From Bacteroidia bacterium (GTDB taxonomy: Bacteria; Bacteroidota; Bacteroidia; UKL13-3): a stretch of DNA of 64,000 nucleotides. Of the stretch, positions 27,371 to 35,602 are shown piece after piece (position 1 is the first letter of the stretch; every line of letters begins with the position of its first letter). A program made the position numbers and the translations under genes. The notes below the pieces were generated by a model that was given only the letters and a program-made list of their open reading frames with translations, made no database searches and had not been told where the DNA came from. The stretch spans positions 1 through 64,000 of the forward strand of contig JALONP010000001.1 in the NCBI GenBank assembly GCA_025454875.1. The letters are read 5' to 3'.

Positions 27371-28123
27371 ATGAAACACCCCAGCTCATTTGCGTTGCTT
27401 TTAGGTATACACATCCTTTTTTGTTCTTTGTTTAATTCTGCGTTTGGGCAACAAACCACATTACTCAAACAAAAAGCAATTAACCATTCTATCGGGTTAA
27501 CTTATTCGAGGCATACCGACTTATTGAGAGTGCCAACATTTGGAAGTGGGTTTGTAAAACCAAACCACTACTACACGTACAATGCCTTTAAGTTGTTTTA
27601 CGAGTTGCGATACAAAAATCTGGTTTCATTAGAGTTGGGACTTATGTACTTAGCCAAAGATGGAAATTACACCTACTTTTATGAAGAAGATGGATTCGAA
27701 AATACCATCAATATGCAGGTGGCACGGGCTGTTCCTCCGGCCTTTGCACATTTAAAATACCATTTGAAACGGCCTTTTAAAAACGTGTTCTTAGGCGTTG
27801 GTATTGCCAATAATCCGAATTTCTACAATTCTAAAACCTATGTAAAGTCCAACAACAACACACCAGCTTATTTGTTACAATGGAATCGACCTTATTTGTC
27901 AATCGAAAGTTTAATGTTGCCATTAATGGTTGGCAAGGAGTTTCGTTTTAAAAAAGTAACATTCGATATCAGGCTTACTTATTTGAGGCATTTGCAATAC
28001 AGAAATGAAGATTTAACAAGTGGCATTTTTAATCAAATAAGTTATCAAAATGGCAATACCATGTTGAACCAAGTTCGTTTCGTGTATGATGCATTGCAAT
28101 TGGGCGTTTCTGTTGTTTATTAG
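27371..28123 (+). CDS. Secreted outer-membrane-beta-barrel-like protein, function unknown
   Basis: The 250-residue protein has a signal peptide (MKHPSSFALLLGIHI... ending SAFGQ, about residue 25) and then many short amphipathic strands with aromatic ends (LFYELRYKNLVSLELGLMYL, NVFLGVGIANNP, VTFDIRLTYLRH), finishing ALQLGVSVVY. This is the pattern of a small outer-membrane barrel. No specific family is recognised. I start at the ATG at 27371, where the signal peptide begins; an upstream frame lacks coding character. Confidence 0.75.
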   Translation: MKHPSSFALLLGIHILFCSLFNSAFGQQTTLLKQKAINHSIGLTYSRHTDLLRVPTFGSGFVKPNHYYTYNAFKLFYELRYKNLVSLELGLMYLAKDGNYTYFYEEDGFENTINMQVARAVPPAFAHLKYHLKRPFKNVFLGVGIANNPNFYNSKTYVKSNNNTPAYLLQWNRPYLSIESLMLPLMVGKEFRFKKVTFDIRLTYLRHLQYRNEDLTSGIFNQISYQNGNTMLNQVRFVYDALQLGVSVVY

Positions 28124-28194
28124 ATTTTATTCAAAATTATTCGTTTTAAATAAAGGTTTAAGTGTGAATATCTAATATCTACTGCCCAACCAAC

Positions 28195-28240
28195 ACTTCT
28201 CGATACGAGCTTGCAGCTCTACTCGAAGTGACGGCTGCAT
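28195..28240 (+). repeat. REP-like palindromic element
   Basis: CACTTCTCGATAC is followed by GAGCT-TGC-AGCTC and then TACTCGAAGTG, giving an inner perfect 5-bp stem and imperfect outer arms. This form (TTCTCGA...TCGAAGTGACG) resembles REP-like elements common in Bacteroidota. It lies in the 276-bp gene-free gap 28124-28399, where nothing else is recognised. Confidence 0.6.
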
Positions 28241-28399
28241 TTGCATAATCAAATCATCTCATTATCTAATTACCTAATGCCAAAAGCCCAATACCCAACC
28301 ACAAATCTTTAATGAAATTTTTAAGAAGCAGGAGTATTATCTTTTTACCACAAATACGAAACGCTTATTTAATACTTTGGTCAATACCAATTCTCGAAT

Positions 28400-29107
28400 A
28401 TGAGTATGAATAAAAAATACATATTGCTTTTATTGATATTGATTCTTAGGTACACCGCAACCCTCGCCCAATTGTTCAACCGGCCCGATTCTGTTTCGGT
28501 TTGGTCCGCGTTTTCAATTGGAACTGGTTTCTACTCAGGAACTACCTTTCTTGTTCCAACTAAACCTGTGACTTACCAAAACATAGGTGGTTACCACAAC
28601 GGTGCCCTCATTCGTTTGCAGGCAAACATCACCCAAAGTTGGCATGTTTCTACCGAACTTCGTTACACAGCCGCAAGCACCAGCCTCGCTTTCAACGACC
28701 AGTTTTTGCCGTATTATTTTCTAATTGAACGATCTGGTTTTGAACAAATCGGCTCAATCGAAAAATTATTCTTTAACCAATACTCTAAGCCAATTGTGAA
28801 AATCATTGCTGGTGCTGGTTATGGATTACACCAATACACTACCTATGCCGATGCCGAGTTAAAAGCTGCACTAACCAGTCTCACTCAAAAGGTGGTTGAC
28901 AACAAACAATTCACCAATATTTTGCTACATGCTGGCATTCACAAAACGTTTCAACTATCACCCTCATTTAACCTAACTTTATTTACCGAAGCAGCCACCA
29001 TGCTGCACAAACGCACCCTTGCCGATTTATCGCAGGTTGGTTTCTGGCGCCCCGCAACCTTTAGGGAATCGAGTGTAAAATTGGGAGTATTTTTAGTGTA
29101 TCAATAA
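28400..29107 (+). CDS. Secreted beta-barrel-like protein, function unknown
   Basis: The 235-residue protein has a very hydrophobic signal peptide (KKYILLLLILILRYTATLAQ) and a mature part of alternating strands (FSIGTGFYSGTTFL, ATSTSLAF-like segments, IVKIIAGAGYGLHQY) ending in SSVKLGVFLVYQ, where the terminal aromatic fits an outer-membrane barrel. ATGs at 28400 and 28406 are both possible. It has a similar design to the gene at 27371-28123 but no obvious sequence identity. Confidence 0.72.
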   Translation: MSMNKKYILLLLILILRYTATLAQLFNRPDSVSVWSAFSIGTGFYSGTTFLVPTKPVTYQNIGGYHNGALIRLQANITQSWHVSTELRYTAASTSLAFNDQFLPYYFLIERSGFEQIGSIEKLFFNQYSKPIVKIIAGAGYGLHQYTTYADAELKAALTSLTQKVVDNKQFTNILLHAGIHKTFQLSPSFNLTLFTEAATMLHKRTLADLSQVGFWRPATFRESSVKLGVFLVYQ

Positions 29108-29162
29108 TTTTAACTACCTGCCTATTGGTATTAACTAAACTACAAACCAATTATATTGCAAC

Positions 29163-29618
29163 ATGCTCCGAATGGTATGCATTTGTTTAGGATTGTTTTT
29201 AGGAACAGCAGGGTATGCTCAGCAAGCTGATAGTACCAGCCGCAGGCCTGTAAGCAAACAAGAGCTCAAAACACTTGCTGCTTATGTCGATTCGCTGTTG
29301 TTACACTTACAACAATTGTATGCTCAGGAGGTGGCTGCCAACAGTCCGGGCAAGTATCAACCTGAACGTATTGCTACGGTGCGCTCTTATTTGTTGGTGT
29401 TTCAAACTTTAGAGTCCTCATCAGCAATTGTAGCTTACAAAACGAGCGATGTAAAAACCATTTTTGGAAAACCCGATTCCATTTTAGTGCTTCAGAACCA
29501 ACCTCGAAAAGAAGAATGGATATACGCTTCGCTGCAAAAAAAATACGTTCGGTTATCTAACCTCAAGTATCATTTTGTGTTCCAAAATGGCGCTTTGGTT
29601 TCAGTTAGGCGTGAGTAA
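29163..29618 (+). CDS. Small secreted protein, function unknown
   Basis: The 151-residue protein has a signal peptide (MLRMVCICLGLFLGTAGYAQ). The mature part is helical at first (SKQELKTLAAYVDSLLLHLQQLYAQ), then carries SDVKTIFGKPDSILVLQNQPRKEEWIY and LKYHFVFQNGALVSV. The latter resembles the small SmpA/OmlA-like fold, in which a GxPDS turn precedes a tryptophan strand; this is a weak analogy. It ends 10 bp from the convergent WG-repeat gene. Confidence 0.7.
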   Translation: MLRMVCICLGLFLGTAGYAQQADSTSRRPVSKQELKTLAAYVDSLLLHLQQLYAQEVAANSPGKYQPERIATVRSYLLVFQTLESSSAIVAYKTSDVKTIFGKPDSILVLQNQPRKEEWIYASLQKKYVRLSNLKYHFVFQNGALVSVRRE

Positions 29619-29628
29619 GTTTTGGCAT

Positions 29629-30741
29629 TTACTTTTGAATAATTGGCAACAACCTACCTTGTGTGTTGATGTATAAATTCAAGTCTTTGTATACAATATC
29701 AGCCACTCCATTGTGAAAAGAACCGGCCGCATCAAACTCAGCAGGAATAACCAGTTTGCCTTGGGCATCAATAAAACCCCAATAGCGCTTTACCAATACG
29801 GCACAAAGCTGTTCGCTAAATATTCCGGTATTGTCAAATACATTCCGAATCACCCATTGCCCTTGCTTATTAATAAAACCCCATTTCCCATCTTTATACG
29901 CTGCAGCCTTTCCTTCGGCAAAAGGTTTTACAGCGTCAAATTGTGGTTCTATAACCCAGTCGCCAGCAGTATTAATAAACCCAACCTTGCCTTTTAAACT
30001 CACGCCAGCGAGCCCTTCGGTAAAGGTCATGCCCATTTCAAATTTGGGTTGCACCACCCATTGTCCTTGCGTATTGATGTACCCAAACTTTCCATCTTGA
30101 TCTGCAAGTGCCAACGACTCTGAAAATACACCCACCGCAAAAAATGTAGGTTTACTTATCCATTGGCCTTGTGTATTAAGCAACCCTATTTTGGCTCCAA
30201 CACGTACTTTAACAATACCATCGCGAGCATCTTCGGCATCATCAAAATCAAATCCGGTAATGTATTTGCCTTCGGTATTCATCAACGCAAATTTGTAACC
30301 CAGCGTGGCAATATCACGTCCAAATTTGGTCTGGTGCTCATCCATTTTTTTAGATACAACTGCAATTCCATTAGCGAATGGCCTAGCTTCATAAATAGCA
30401 GCATCTAAGGCAATGCGCGCCTTTCCAGTTGAATCGATATATGATTTTTGGCCATTAAAATGAGTAGCTGATGCCAACCCACTCGAAAACCGACTGATGT
30501 ATTGGTAAATACCTGTATCAACGATTCGTTTTTGCTCAAAGTTAATCACACAAGGTAAATTGCGTAAAGCCACTACTGCCTTGTCTTCATAAAAATCATC
30601 CGCGTAATCATATACTGCCTGTATCCGAATGGTACCTTCGGCATCCATATATCCCCATTTGCCTTTTAACTCAAAAGGAAACAACTGCGCTTGGGCTATT
30701 AACGAAAAGCAAGTGCATAAAACCAATATCCATTTTTGCAT
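29629..30741 (-). CDS. WG-repeat-containing secreted protein
   Basis: The 370-residue protein has a signal peptide (MQKWILVLCTCFSLIAQAQ) followed by about eight WG repeats with units like KWGFINKQGQWVI, KVGFINTAGDWVI and YWGFIDAQGKLVI spaced at about 42-44 residues. The repeats probably form a beta-propeller-like or solenoid surface; the family function is unknown. The start is the ATG at 30741. Open frames on the opposite strand are shadows of the repeats. Confidence 0.9.
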   Translation of the reverse strand: MQKWILVLCTCFSLIAQAQLFPFELKGKWGYMDAEGTIRIQAVYDYADDFYEDKAVVALRNLPCVINFEQKRIVDTGIYQYISRFSSGLASATHFNGQKSYIDSTGKARIALDAAIYEARPFANGIAVVSKKMDEHQTKFGRDIATLGYKFALMNTEGKYITGFDFDDAEDARDGIVKVRVGAKIGLLNTQGQWISKPTFFAVGVFSESLALADQDGKFGYINTQGQWVVQPKFEMGMTFTEGLAGVSLKGKVGFINTAGDWVIEPQFDAVKPFAEGKAAAYKDGKWGFINKQGQWVIRNVFDNTGIFSEQLCAVLVKRYWGFIDAQGKLVIPAEFDAAGSFHNGVADIVYKDLNLYINTQGRLLPIIQK

Positions 30742-30867
30742 GGTCCAATTATACAATTAATACCCAAATGTGTTGCGGCTAAAAGTGCACATATTGTGGT
30801 AAAGTGTACACAGCTACGCGGGTTACTGTTGAATATTTGCCAATTGTAAATGGTATACTTGCATTGC

Positions 30868-32967
30868 ATGTCATCGTTTTTACAAACGCCAATCGTATAT
30901 TTAAAAGGAGTGGGAACCAACAGGGCCGAACTCTTGCAAAAAGAGTTAGGTATCTTTACACTCAGCGATTTGCTCTTTCATTTTCCATACAGGCATATCG
31001 ATCGGTCTAAAATTTACAGCATCAACCAAATAGAGCCTGAAATGCCCTATATCCAACTTAAGGGCAAGATTATGCACTTTAGAACTGTGGGGCAAAAACG
31101 CGCTCAACGGCTGGTAGCCGAATTGTACGATGGTACTGGTCGTATCGAATTGGTTTGGTTTCAGGGAGCCAAATGGGTGCAGGAGGCTGTTAAAGAAGGC
31201 AAAGAATATGTTGTATTTGGTAAACCCAATCTGTTTAATGGAAGCTACAATATTGCGCATCCAACGGTAGATGAACCCGATGAAGAAGGAGGCAAAAAAT
31301 ACCTGCGCATGATGCCTTTTTATACGGTGACAGAACGCATGCGCAACCGTGCTTTGGATAGCAAGGTGTTAATGAAGTTAACCAATGCCTTGCTGGCTGA
31401 CGAGCGGTTTAATGTACCCGAAAACTTGCCCGATTGGTTGGTGCAATCTTATAAAATCACGTCCCGCAAAGAGGCTTTAATGCAAATTCATTTTCCTGAA
31501 AACAATGCCAAGTTGCAACAGGCAACCTATCGGTTAAAGTTTGAAGAGTTGTTTTTTATACAATTGCGGTTGCTTGCCTACAAACAAAAACAAAAGGCTA
31601 TTTACAATGGTATCCAATTTTCGCAAGTAGGCCACTATTTCAACACGTTTTACAATTCTTATTTGCCATTTGAGTTAACCAATGCACAAAAACGTGTGGT
31701 TAAAGAAATACGTGCAGATGTGAAGTCGGGCAAGCAAATGAACCGTTTGTTGCAAGGTGATGTGGGAAGTGGCAAAACCGTTGTTGCACTCATGAGCATG
31801 CTCATGGCAATTGATAATGGCTACCAAGCAAGCTTAATGGCGCCTACCGAAATCTTAGCCCAACAACATTTTGAAACCATCAAGCAACTGCTTCAACAAA
31901 TGGATGTAGAGGTAAAGTTGCTTACCGGAAGCACTCCAACCAAAGAGCGTAAAGTGATTTTAGAAGGTATTGCCAATGGCAGTATTCACCTGCTTATTGG
32001 TACACACGCGTTAATAGAAGAAACGGTCGTGTTTCAAAACCTAGGCTTGGCCATTGTTGATGAACAACACCGGTTTGGTGTGGCACAACGCGCAAAAATG
32101 TGGGGTAAAAATAAATTTCCACCACACCAGTTGGTAATGACAGCTACACCCATTCCACGCACCTTGGCAATGACCTTGTATGGCGATTTGGATACATCGG
32201 TAATTGATGAATTGCCTGCCAACCGCAAACCCATACAAACGGTGCACCGCACGGAGTCGAATAGACTTCGTGTTTACGGATTTATGCGTGAGCAAATAGC
32301 CAAAGGCAGGCAAGTGTATGTGGTGTATCCATTAATTGCTGAAAGTGAAAAAATGGATTATGCTAATTTGCAGCACGGCTTTGAAGAAATTGCCAATATG
32401 TTTCCTATGCCACAATACCAAGTAAGCATGGTTCATGGCAAAATGAAACCTGCAGATAAGGAAGCCGAAATGCAACGGTTTGTAAAAGGACAAAGCCAAA
32501 TTATGGTTGCCACCACAGTTATTGAAGTAGGTGTAAATGTACCCAATGCGAGTGTAATGGTGATTGAAAGTGCGGAGCGTTTTGGATTGTCGCAGTTGCA
32601 CCAATTGCGCGGCAGGGTAGGGCGTGGAGCCGAACAATCGTATTGCATTTTAATGACCAAGCAAAAGTTGAGTGGTGATGCTGCATTGCGAGTTCGTACG
32701 TTATGCAATACAAATAACGGATTTGAAATTTCGGAAGTAGATTTAAAATTGAGGGGGCCCGGGGCAATGGATGGAACAGCCCAAAGCGGGGTATTGGATT
32801 TACGCATAGCTGACCTTGCCAATGATCAACTCATCTTACAACAAGCTAGGCAAGCGGCCCAACAACTGTTAGAAAAAGATCCAACCTTGGCTTTGCACGA
32901 GCACAAACCTGTGGCCGAATTTTTTGCCGAATATACCCGTTTAAGCAAGTGGGGCCGTATTGCGTAA
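30868..32967 (+). CDS. recG: ATP-dependent DNA helicase RecG
   Basis: The 699-residue protein has the N-terminal wedge/OB domain (YIQLKGKIMHFRTVG), Walker A in LLQGDVGSGKTVVA, Walker B variant DEQHRFGVAQR, motif III TATPIPRTLAMT, and motif VI LHQLRGRVGRG. It remodels stalled replication forks and branched recombination intermediates. The ATG at 30868 (MSSFLQTPI) is preferred over the one at 30850. Length is typical. It is flanked by accessory genes but is itself core. Confidence 0.96.
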   Translation: MSSFLQTPIVYLKGVGTNRAELLQKELGIFTLSDLLFHFPYRHIDRSKIYSINQIEPEMPYIQLKGKIMHFRTVGQKRAQRLVAELYDGTGRIELVWFQGAKWVQEAVKEGKEYVVFGKPNLFNGSYNIAHPTVDEPDEEGGKKYLRMMPFYTVTERMRNRALDSKVLMKLTNALLADERFNVPENLPDWLVQSYKITSRKEALMQIHFPENNAKLQQATYRLKFEELFFIQLRLLAYKQKQKAIYNGIQFSQVGHYFNTFYNSYLPFELTNAQKRVVKEIRADVKSGKQMNRLLQGDVGSGKTVVALMSMLMAIDNGYQASLMAPTEILAQQHFETIKQLLQQMDVEVKLLTGSTPTKERKVILEGIANGSIHLLIGTHALIEETVVFQNLGLAIVDEQHRFGVAQRAKMWGKNKFPPHQLVMTATPIPRTLAMTLYGDLDTSVIDELPANRKPIQTVHRTESNRLRVYGFMREQIAKGRQVYVVYPLIAESEKMDYANLQHGFEEIANMFPMPQYQVSMVHGKMKPADKEAEMQRFVKGQSQIMVATTVIEVGVNVPNASVMVIESAERFGLSQLHQLRGRVGRGAEQSYCILMTKQKLSGDAALRVRTLCNTNNGFEISEVDLKLRGPGAMDGTAQSGVLDLRIADLANDQLILQQARQAAQQLLEKDPTLALHEHKPVAEFFAEYTRLSKWGRIA

Positions 32968-33338
32968 CTCATTAAAAAATAGATACACAAGATAACCCAC
33001 TTCTACACCTTCTGTTTTAGTTAAAAGGAAGGGGCTTCAGCGAGGTTCGTTTCACTCACTCGCTGCGCGTGTTCCGCGTTACACGGTAACTTGCTGCACC
33101 CGCTAAGCCAAGATAAGAATAAGAAATTGAGGATTGCGAAGACGAATGTTTGAAGCGAATCATAGGTTAATTATGATGGCTTATAAATATGTAAGTTCAA
33201 ACTTTAGGTTTCGACATACGTTTGCAAGCCCCATAAACAATAGTTAAGCGAAGTTACCATCCACTTAGCTTCATATACTCTACAGTAATTAACTAAAAGA
33301 CGCAGCCACCTCGCACTCAAATTCAGCATATTCATCTG
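32968..33338. other. Gene-free gap holding the second 80-bp repeat
   Basis: Apart from the repeat at 33032-33111 I see no coding frame, tRNA or clear promoter. A repeat unit sits 65 bp past the recG stop. Confidence 0.6.
33032..33111 (+). repeat. 80-bp multi-hairpin intergenic repeat, copy 2
   Basis: It matches 27115-27194 with four substitutions. Two of these are paired: the inner stem GGTAC...GTACC of copy 1 is GTTAC...GTAAC here (33078-33090), which keeps the base pair. The other two fall in loops or a stem edge. Orientation is the same in both copies. Confidence 0.85.
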
Positions 33339-33959
33339 TTAGCGTTTCATTAACTTAAAGCCAATTTCCCTGCCTTGTCCCTGAAACATGGCAAGGTTAA
33401 TCCAAAACCAAGCAAATTGTTCCATGAGTTCAAACTTGTCGTTACCACCAATACTGTAGCATTCAGCAAATCCAGCATCTTTAGCTAATAGTATGGCTGC
33501 TTGTTTTCCTTTTTCGCTATCACCTGCTACAAATAAATCCAGAGCAATATTCCCATAATCAGGGTTTTGCATATTATTAAAGCCAGTTGTATTGAAGCAT
33601 TTTACCACATCTTTTGTATGTGTATTATCTAAGATTGCATCAGTAGTATGCTTATATCCTTCAGGTCCTCTGCCCATCACAATATTCATAGCATCAATGA
33701 TGATTTTACCCGATGTGTCGCCTAAACTTTTTACTACTTCAACAGTGGCGGTAGCGGGAGTTGAAATCAAAATTACCTCACATTGTTTTACTGCACTAGT
33801 AAAAGAAGTAAAGCGGTCTTCTCCAATTTCAGTAGCTAATTTTAAATTTTTCTCACTAAGCGGAAACCTTGCTCCAACTAAGACTGTATGACCTGATTTT
33901 ATCCATTTTTTTGCTAATGCTCCGCCTACGTTACCAGAGCCAATAATTGCTATTTTCAT
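33339..33959 (-). CDS. NAD(P)-binding oxidoreductase, F420-dependent NADP reductase-like
   Basis: The 206-residue protein opens with a Rossmann motif, IAIIGSGNVGGALAKKW, and continues LVGARFPLSE, ILISTPATATVEVV, IIDAMNIVMGRGPEG and KCFNTTGFNNMQNP, the layout of NADP oxidoreductases that resemble F420-dependent reductases (PF03807). Bacteroidota do not use F420, so the substrate is unknown. The ATG at 33959 (MKIAIIGSG) is clear; the frame upstream is a basic, non-coding extension. It is a lone gene between gaps. Confidence 0.85.
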   Translation of the reverse strand: MKIAIIGSGNVGGALAKKWIKSGHTVLVGARFPLSEKNLKLATEIGEDRFTSFTSAVKQCEVILISTPATATVEVVKSLGDTSGKIIIDAMNIVMGRGPEGYKHTTDAILDNTHTKDVVKCFNTTGFNNMQNPDYGNIALDLFVAGDSEKGKQAAILLAKDAGFAECYSIGGNDKFELMEQFAWFWINLAMFQGQGREIGFKLMKR

Positions 33960-34577
33960 ATGTTGTAAAATTAAAACAAAAATCCATTCTCTGTCTCTCT
34001 CTTTTTTGTTAAGTCGCCTTCTCCAAGCATTTCTCTTATATCTATTTCTATTGCGTATCACATAGCTGTAAGTGGAACATCAGTATTTCTGTTTTCAAAT
34101 GGGTTTATGTTTACTTCGCCAAATATTACGACAATAGCTTATGTAAATGATATTATAACCTACATAAATATGGTCAAATAGTACTTATTTATTGAGGATA
34201 GTTCCTATGAATAATAATAAGTAATAACATGGACCCAAAATCAGCAATTTTTTGCCAGCATTAAAACATGTGTTTAATAACATATAATCTGATCCGAACA
34301 TTCATATTGAATGGAAACATGCAGTAGAAAATTGTGTTCACCTATTGATTGTGAGTAAATAGATTATTGTACAATTTAAGGCTGGCTAATAAAAGAGTAT
34401 ACGGTTAAATCATATCCCGCTGCGGCAAAACATTGCCGCAGCGGGGATTCATTTGGTGGCGTCTTTTTTCTATCTTGGCTATCTGATTGGTTATTTGTTT
34501 TAATAGTACGCCAAGTACTCTTAGCAAATAATTTTATTCTTATGTTAGTTTAGAACGTACAATTTAATATCTAAAAA
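33960..34577. other. 618-bp gene-free gap
   Basis: No frame with coding character is seen. It contains the GC-rich palindrome at 34416-34445 and a small inverted repeat AGTAC-GCCAA-GTACT at about 34505-34520. The rest is AT-rich with no recognisable RNA gene. Confidence 0.5.
34416..34445. repeat. GC-rich perfect palindrome, copy 1
   Basis: CCCGCTGCGGCAA, loop AACA, TTGCCGCAGCGGG gives 13-bp arms. The identical 30-bp sequence lies at 37374-37403, and the sequence to its left (ACGGTTnAnTCAnAT) is also shared. There is no T-run, so a simple terminator is less likely than a repeat element. Confidence 0.85.
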
Positions 34578-35000
34578 ATGAATGGATTTAAAATAACAAC
34601 ATCCTATAATCAAGAAATACGATTCGAATGTTATACGGATACTGCACCTATTACATCAATGGCTTTTTTGAGTATACTTCCGTTTACAAGAACGTTTAAC
34701 CATGCAAGGGTTTCTGGACAAGAAATCTGGATAGACGATGTTCCACAACTTGATATTATTCAAGAAAACGCATCAATATTTACTGAAATGGGAGAAGTAG
34801 TATTCGGTCCAACAAAGCCTGTTAGAGCTAAAACGGCAAACTGTTTTGGAATATATTATGGCGAGGGTAAAGGACTTGACGCGTGTAATATTTTTGCTAG
34901 GGTAGTAGAAAGTGACAAACAAAAACTAATTGACCTTGGTAATCATATTTGGAAAAATGGATCACAAGCACTAACCATTTCTGCTACAATTTTACCATAA
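34578..35000 (+). CDS. DUF3830 family, cyclophilin-like-fold protein
   Basis: The 140-residue cytoplasmic protein has the segments APITSMAFLSILPFTRTFNHARVSGQEIWIDD, GEVVFGP and NCFGIYYGEGKG. They match the pattern of DUF3830, whose solved members adopt a small cyclophilin-like barrel. The function is unknown. It stands alone with a 577-bp non-coding stretch upstream, within the block framed by the two GC-rich palindromes. Confidence 0.7.
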   Translation: MNGFKITTSYNQEIRFECYTDTAPITSMAFLSILPFTRTFNHARVSGQEIWIDDVPQLDIIQENASIFTEMGEVVFGPTKPVRAKTANCFGIYYGEGKGLDACNIFARVVESDKQKLIDLGNHIWKNGSQALTISATILP

Positions 35001-35088
35001 GGTAGCAGGTTTACAAAAATTAAGAATTGATGCCTTGTTATTTTTGGATACATCACCTAAATTCGATTGACAAAATAACACTCACGTT

Positions 35089-35579
35089 ATGAAAACCCAA
35101 AACCCGTATGCGCCAGCTCTAGGAGCTCGCCTTACACACACACACACACCAAATTCTTCACCCTTAGCGTTTGCTTACTAATGGCCTTGTTTTGGCTGGG
35201 TAGTGCACAAAAAGCCAATGCCCAAATTACGGTTGTTAACTACAGTGATTGTAAATTTACCTTAACCATTTCGTGCCCTGGAGGAGGCTCTGCTACAAGT
35301 AACAATTATGCTGATGGTTGGGCAGGAGCTTGGGCTGGCCCAGCAGGTGTTAAAGTGTTTAATGTTGCCTGTTGTGCCAATCCTACTATTACGTTAACAT
35401 TTGATCCATCATATGGAAGTGGTGCAAAAGGATTTGCGAATCAGCAGGCGTCTTCAGTAAATGGTAAAACTTATGGATGTTATGGTACAGGTTGTAATCC
35501 GGTTAATGGTGTTTTTGTAATTAATTGGAATGCGGTTTCGTGTACACTTACTTTAAGCAAGCCTGCTAATTGTAATTGA
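35089..35579 (+). pseudogene. Cysteine-rich small secreted protein whose signal peptide is split by a 53-bp insert (off-frame or phase-variable)
   Basis: The frame from 35181 (MALFWLGSAQKANAQ) encodes 132 residues: a partial signal peptide and a mature domain with eight Cys (SDCKF, ISCPG, VACCAN, YGCYG, TGCNP, VSCTL, ANC). Upstream, ATGAAAACC (35089-35097) and AAATTCTTC (35151 on) would join as a classic leader, MKTKFFTLSVCLLMALFW, were 35098-35150 absent. That 53-bp segment contains AGCTC-TAG-GAGCT and (AC)8 (35134-35149), and it puts the ATG out of frame with a stop at 35179. Losing one AC unit, or gaining two, restores the frame. The family is not recognised. Confidence 0.65.
35098..35150 (+). 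repeat. 53-bp insert with hairpin and (AC)8 microsatellite inside a signal-peptide coding region
   Basis: It begins CAAAACCCGTATGCGCC, contains AGCTC-TAG-GAGCT (35115-35127) and ends in (AC)8 plus C. It interrupts the leader between codon 3 (ACC) and codon 4 (AAA); the ACC at its right end repeats codon 3. The length is not a multiple of three. Confidence 0.7.
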
Positions 35580-35602
35580 CTCTAGGCTCAAATAAATATT
35601 GT

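Noticed and set aside
29713-30408. Plus-strand open frames within 29.7-30.4 kb as genes
   Set aside because: They are complements of the WG repeats encoded on the minus strand, with no signal peptide or ribosome-entry context.
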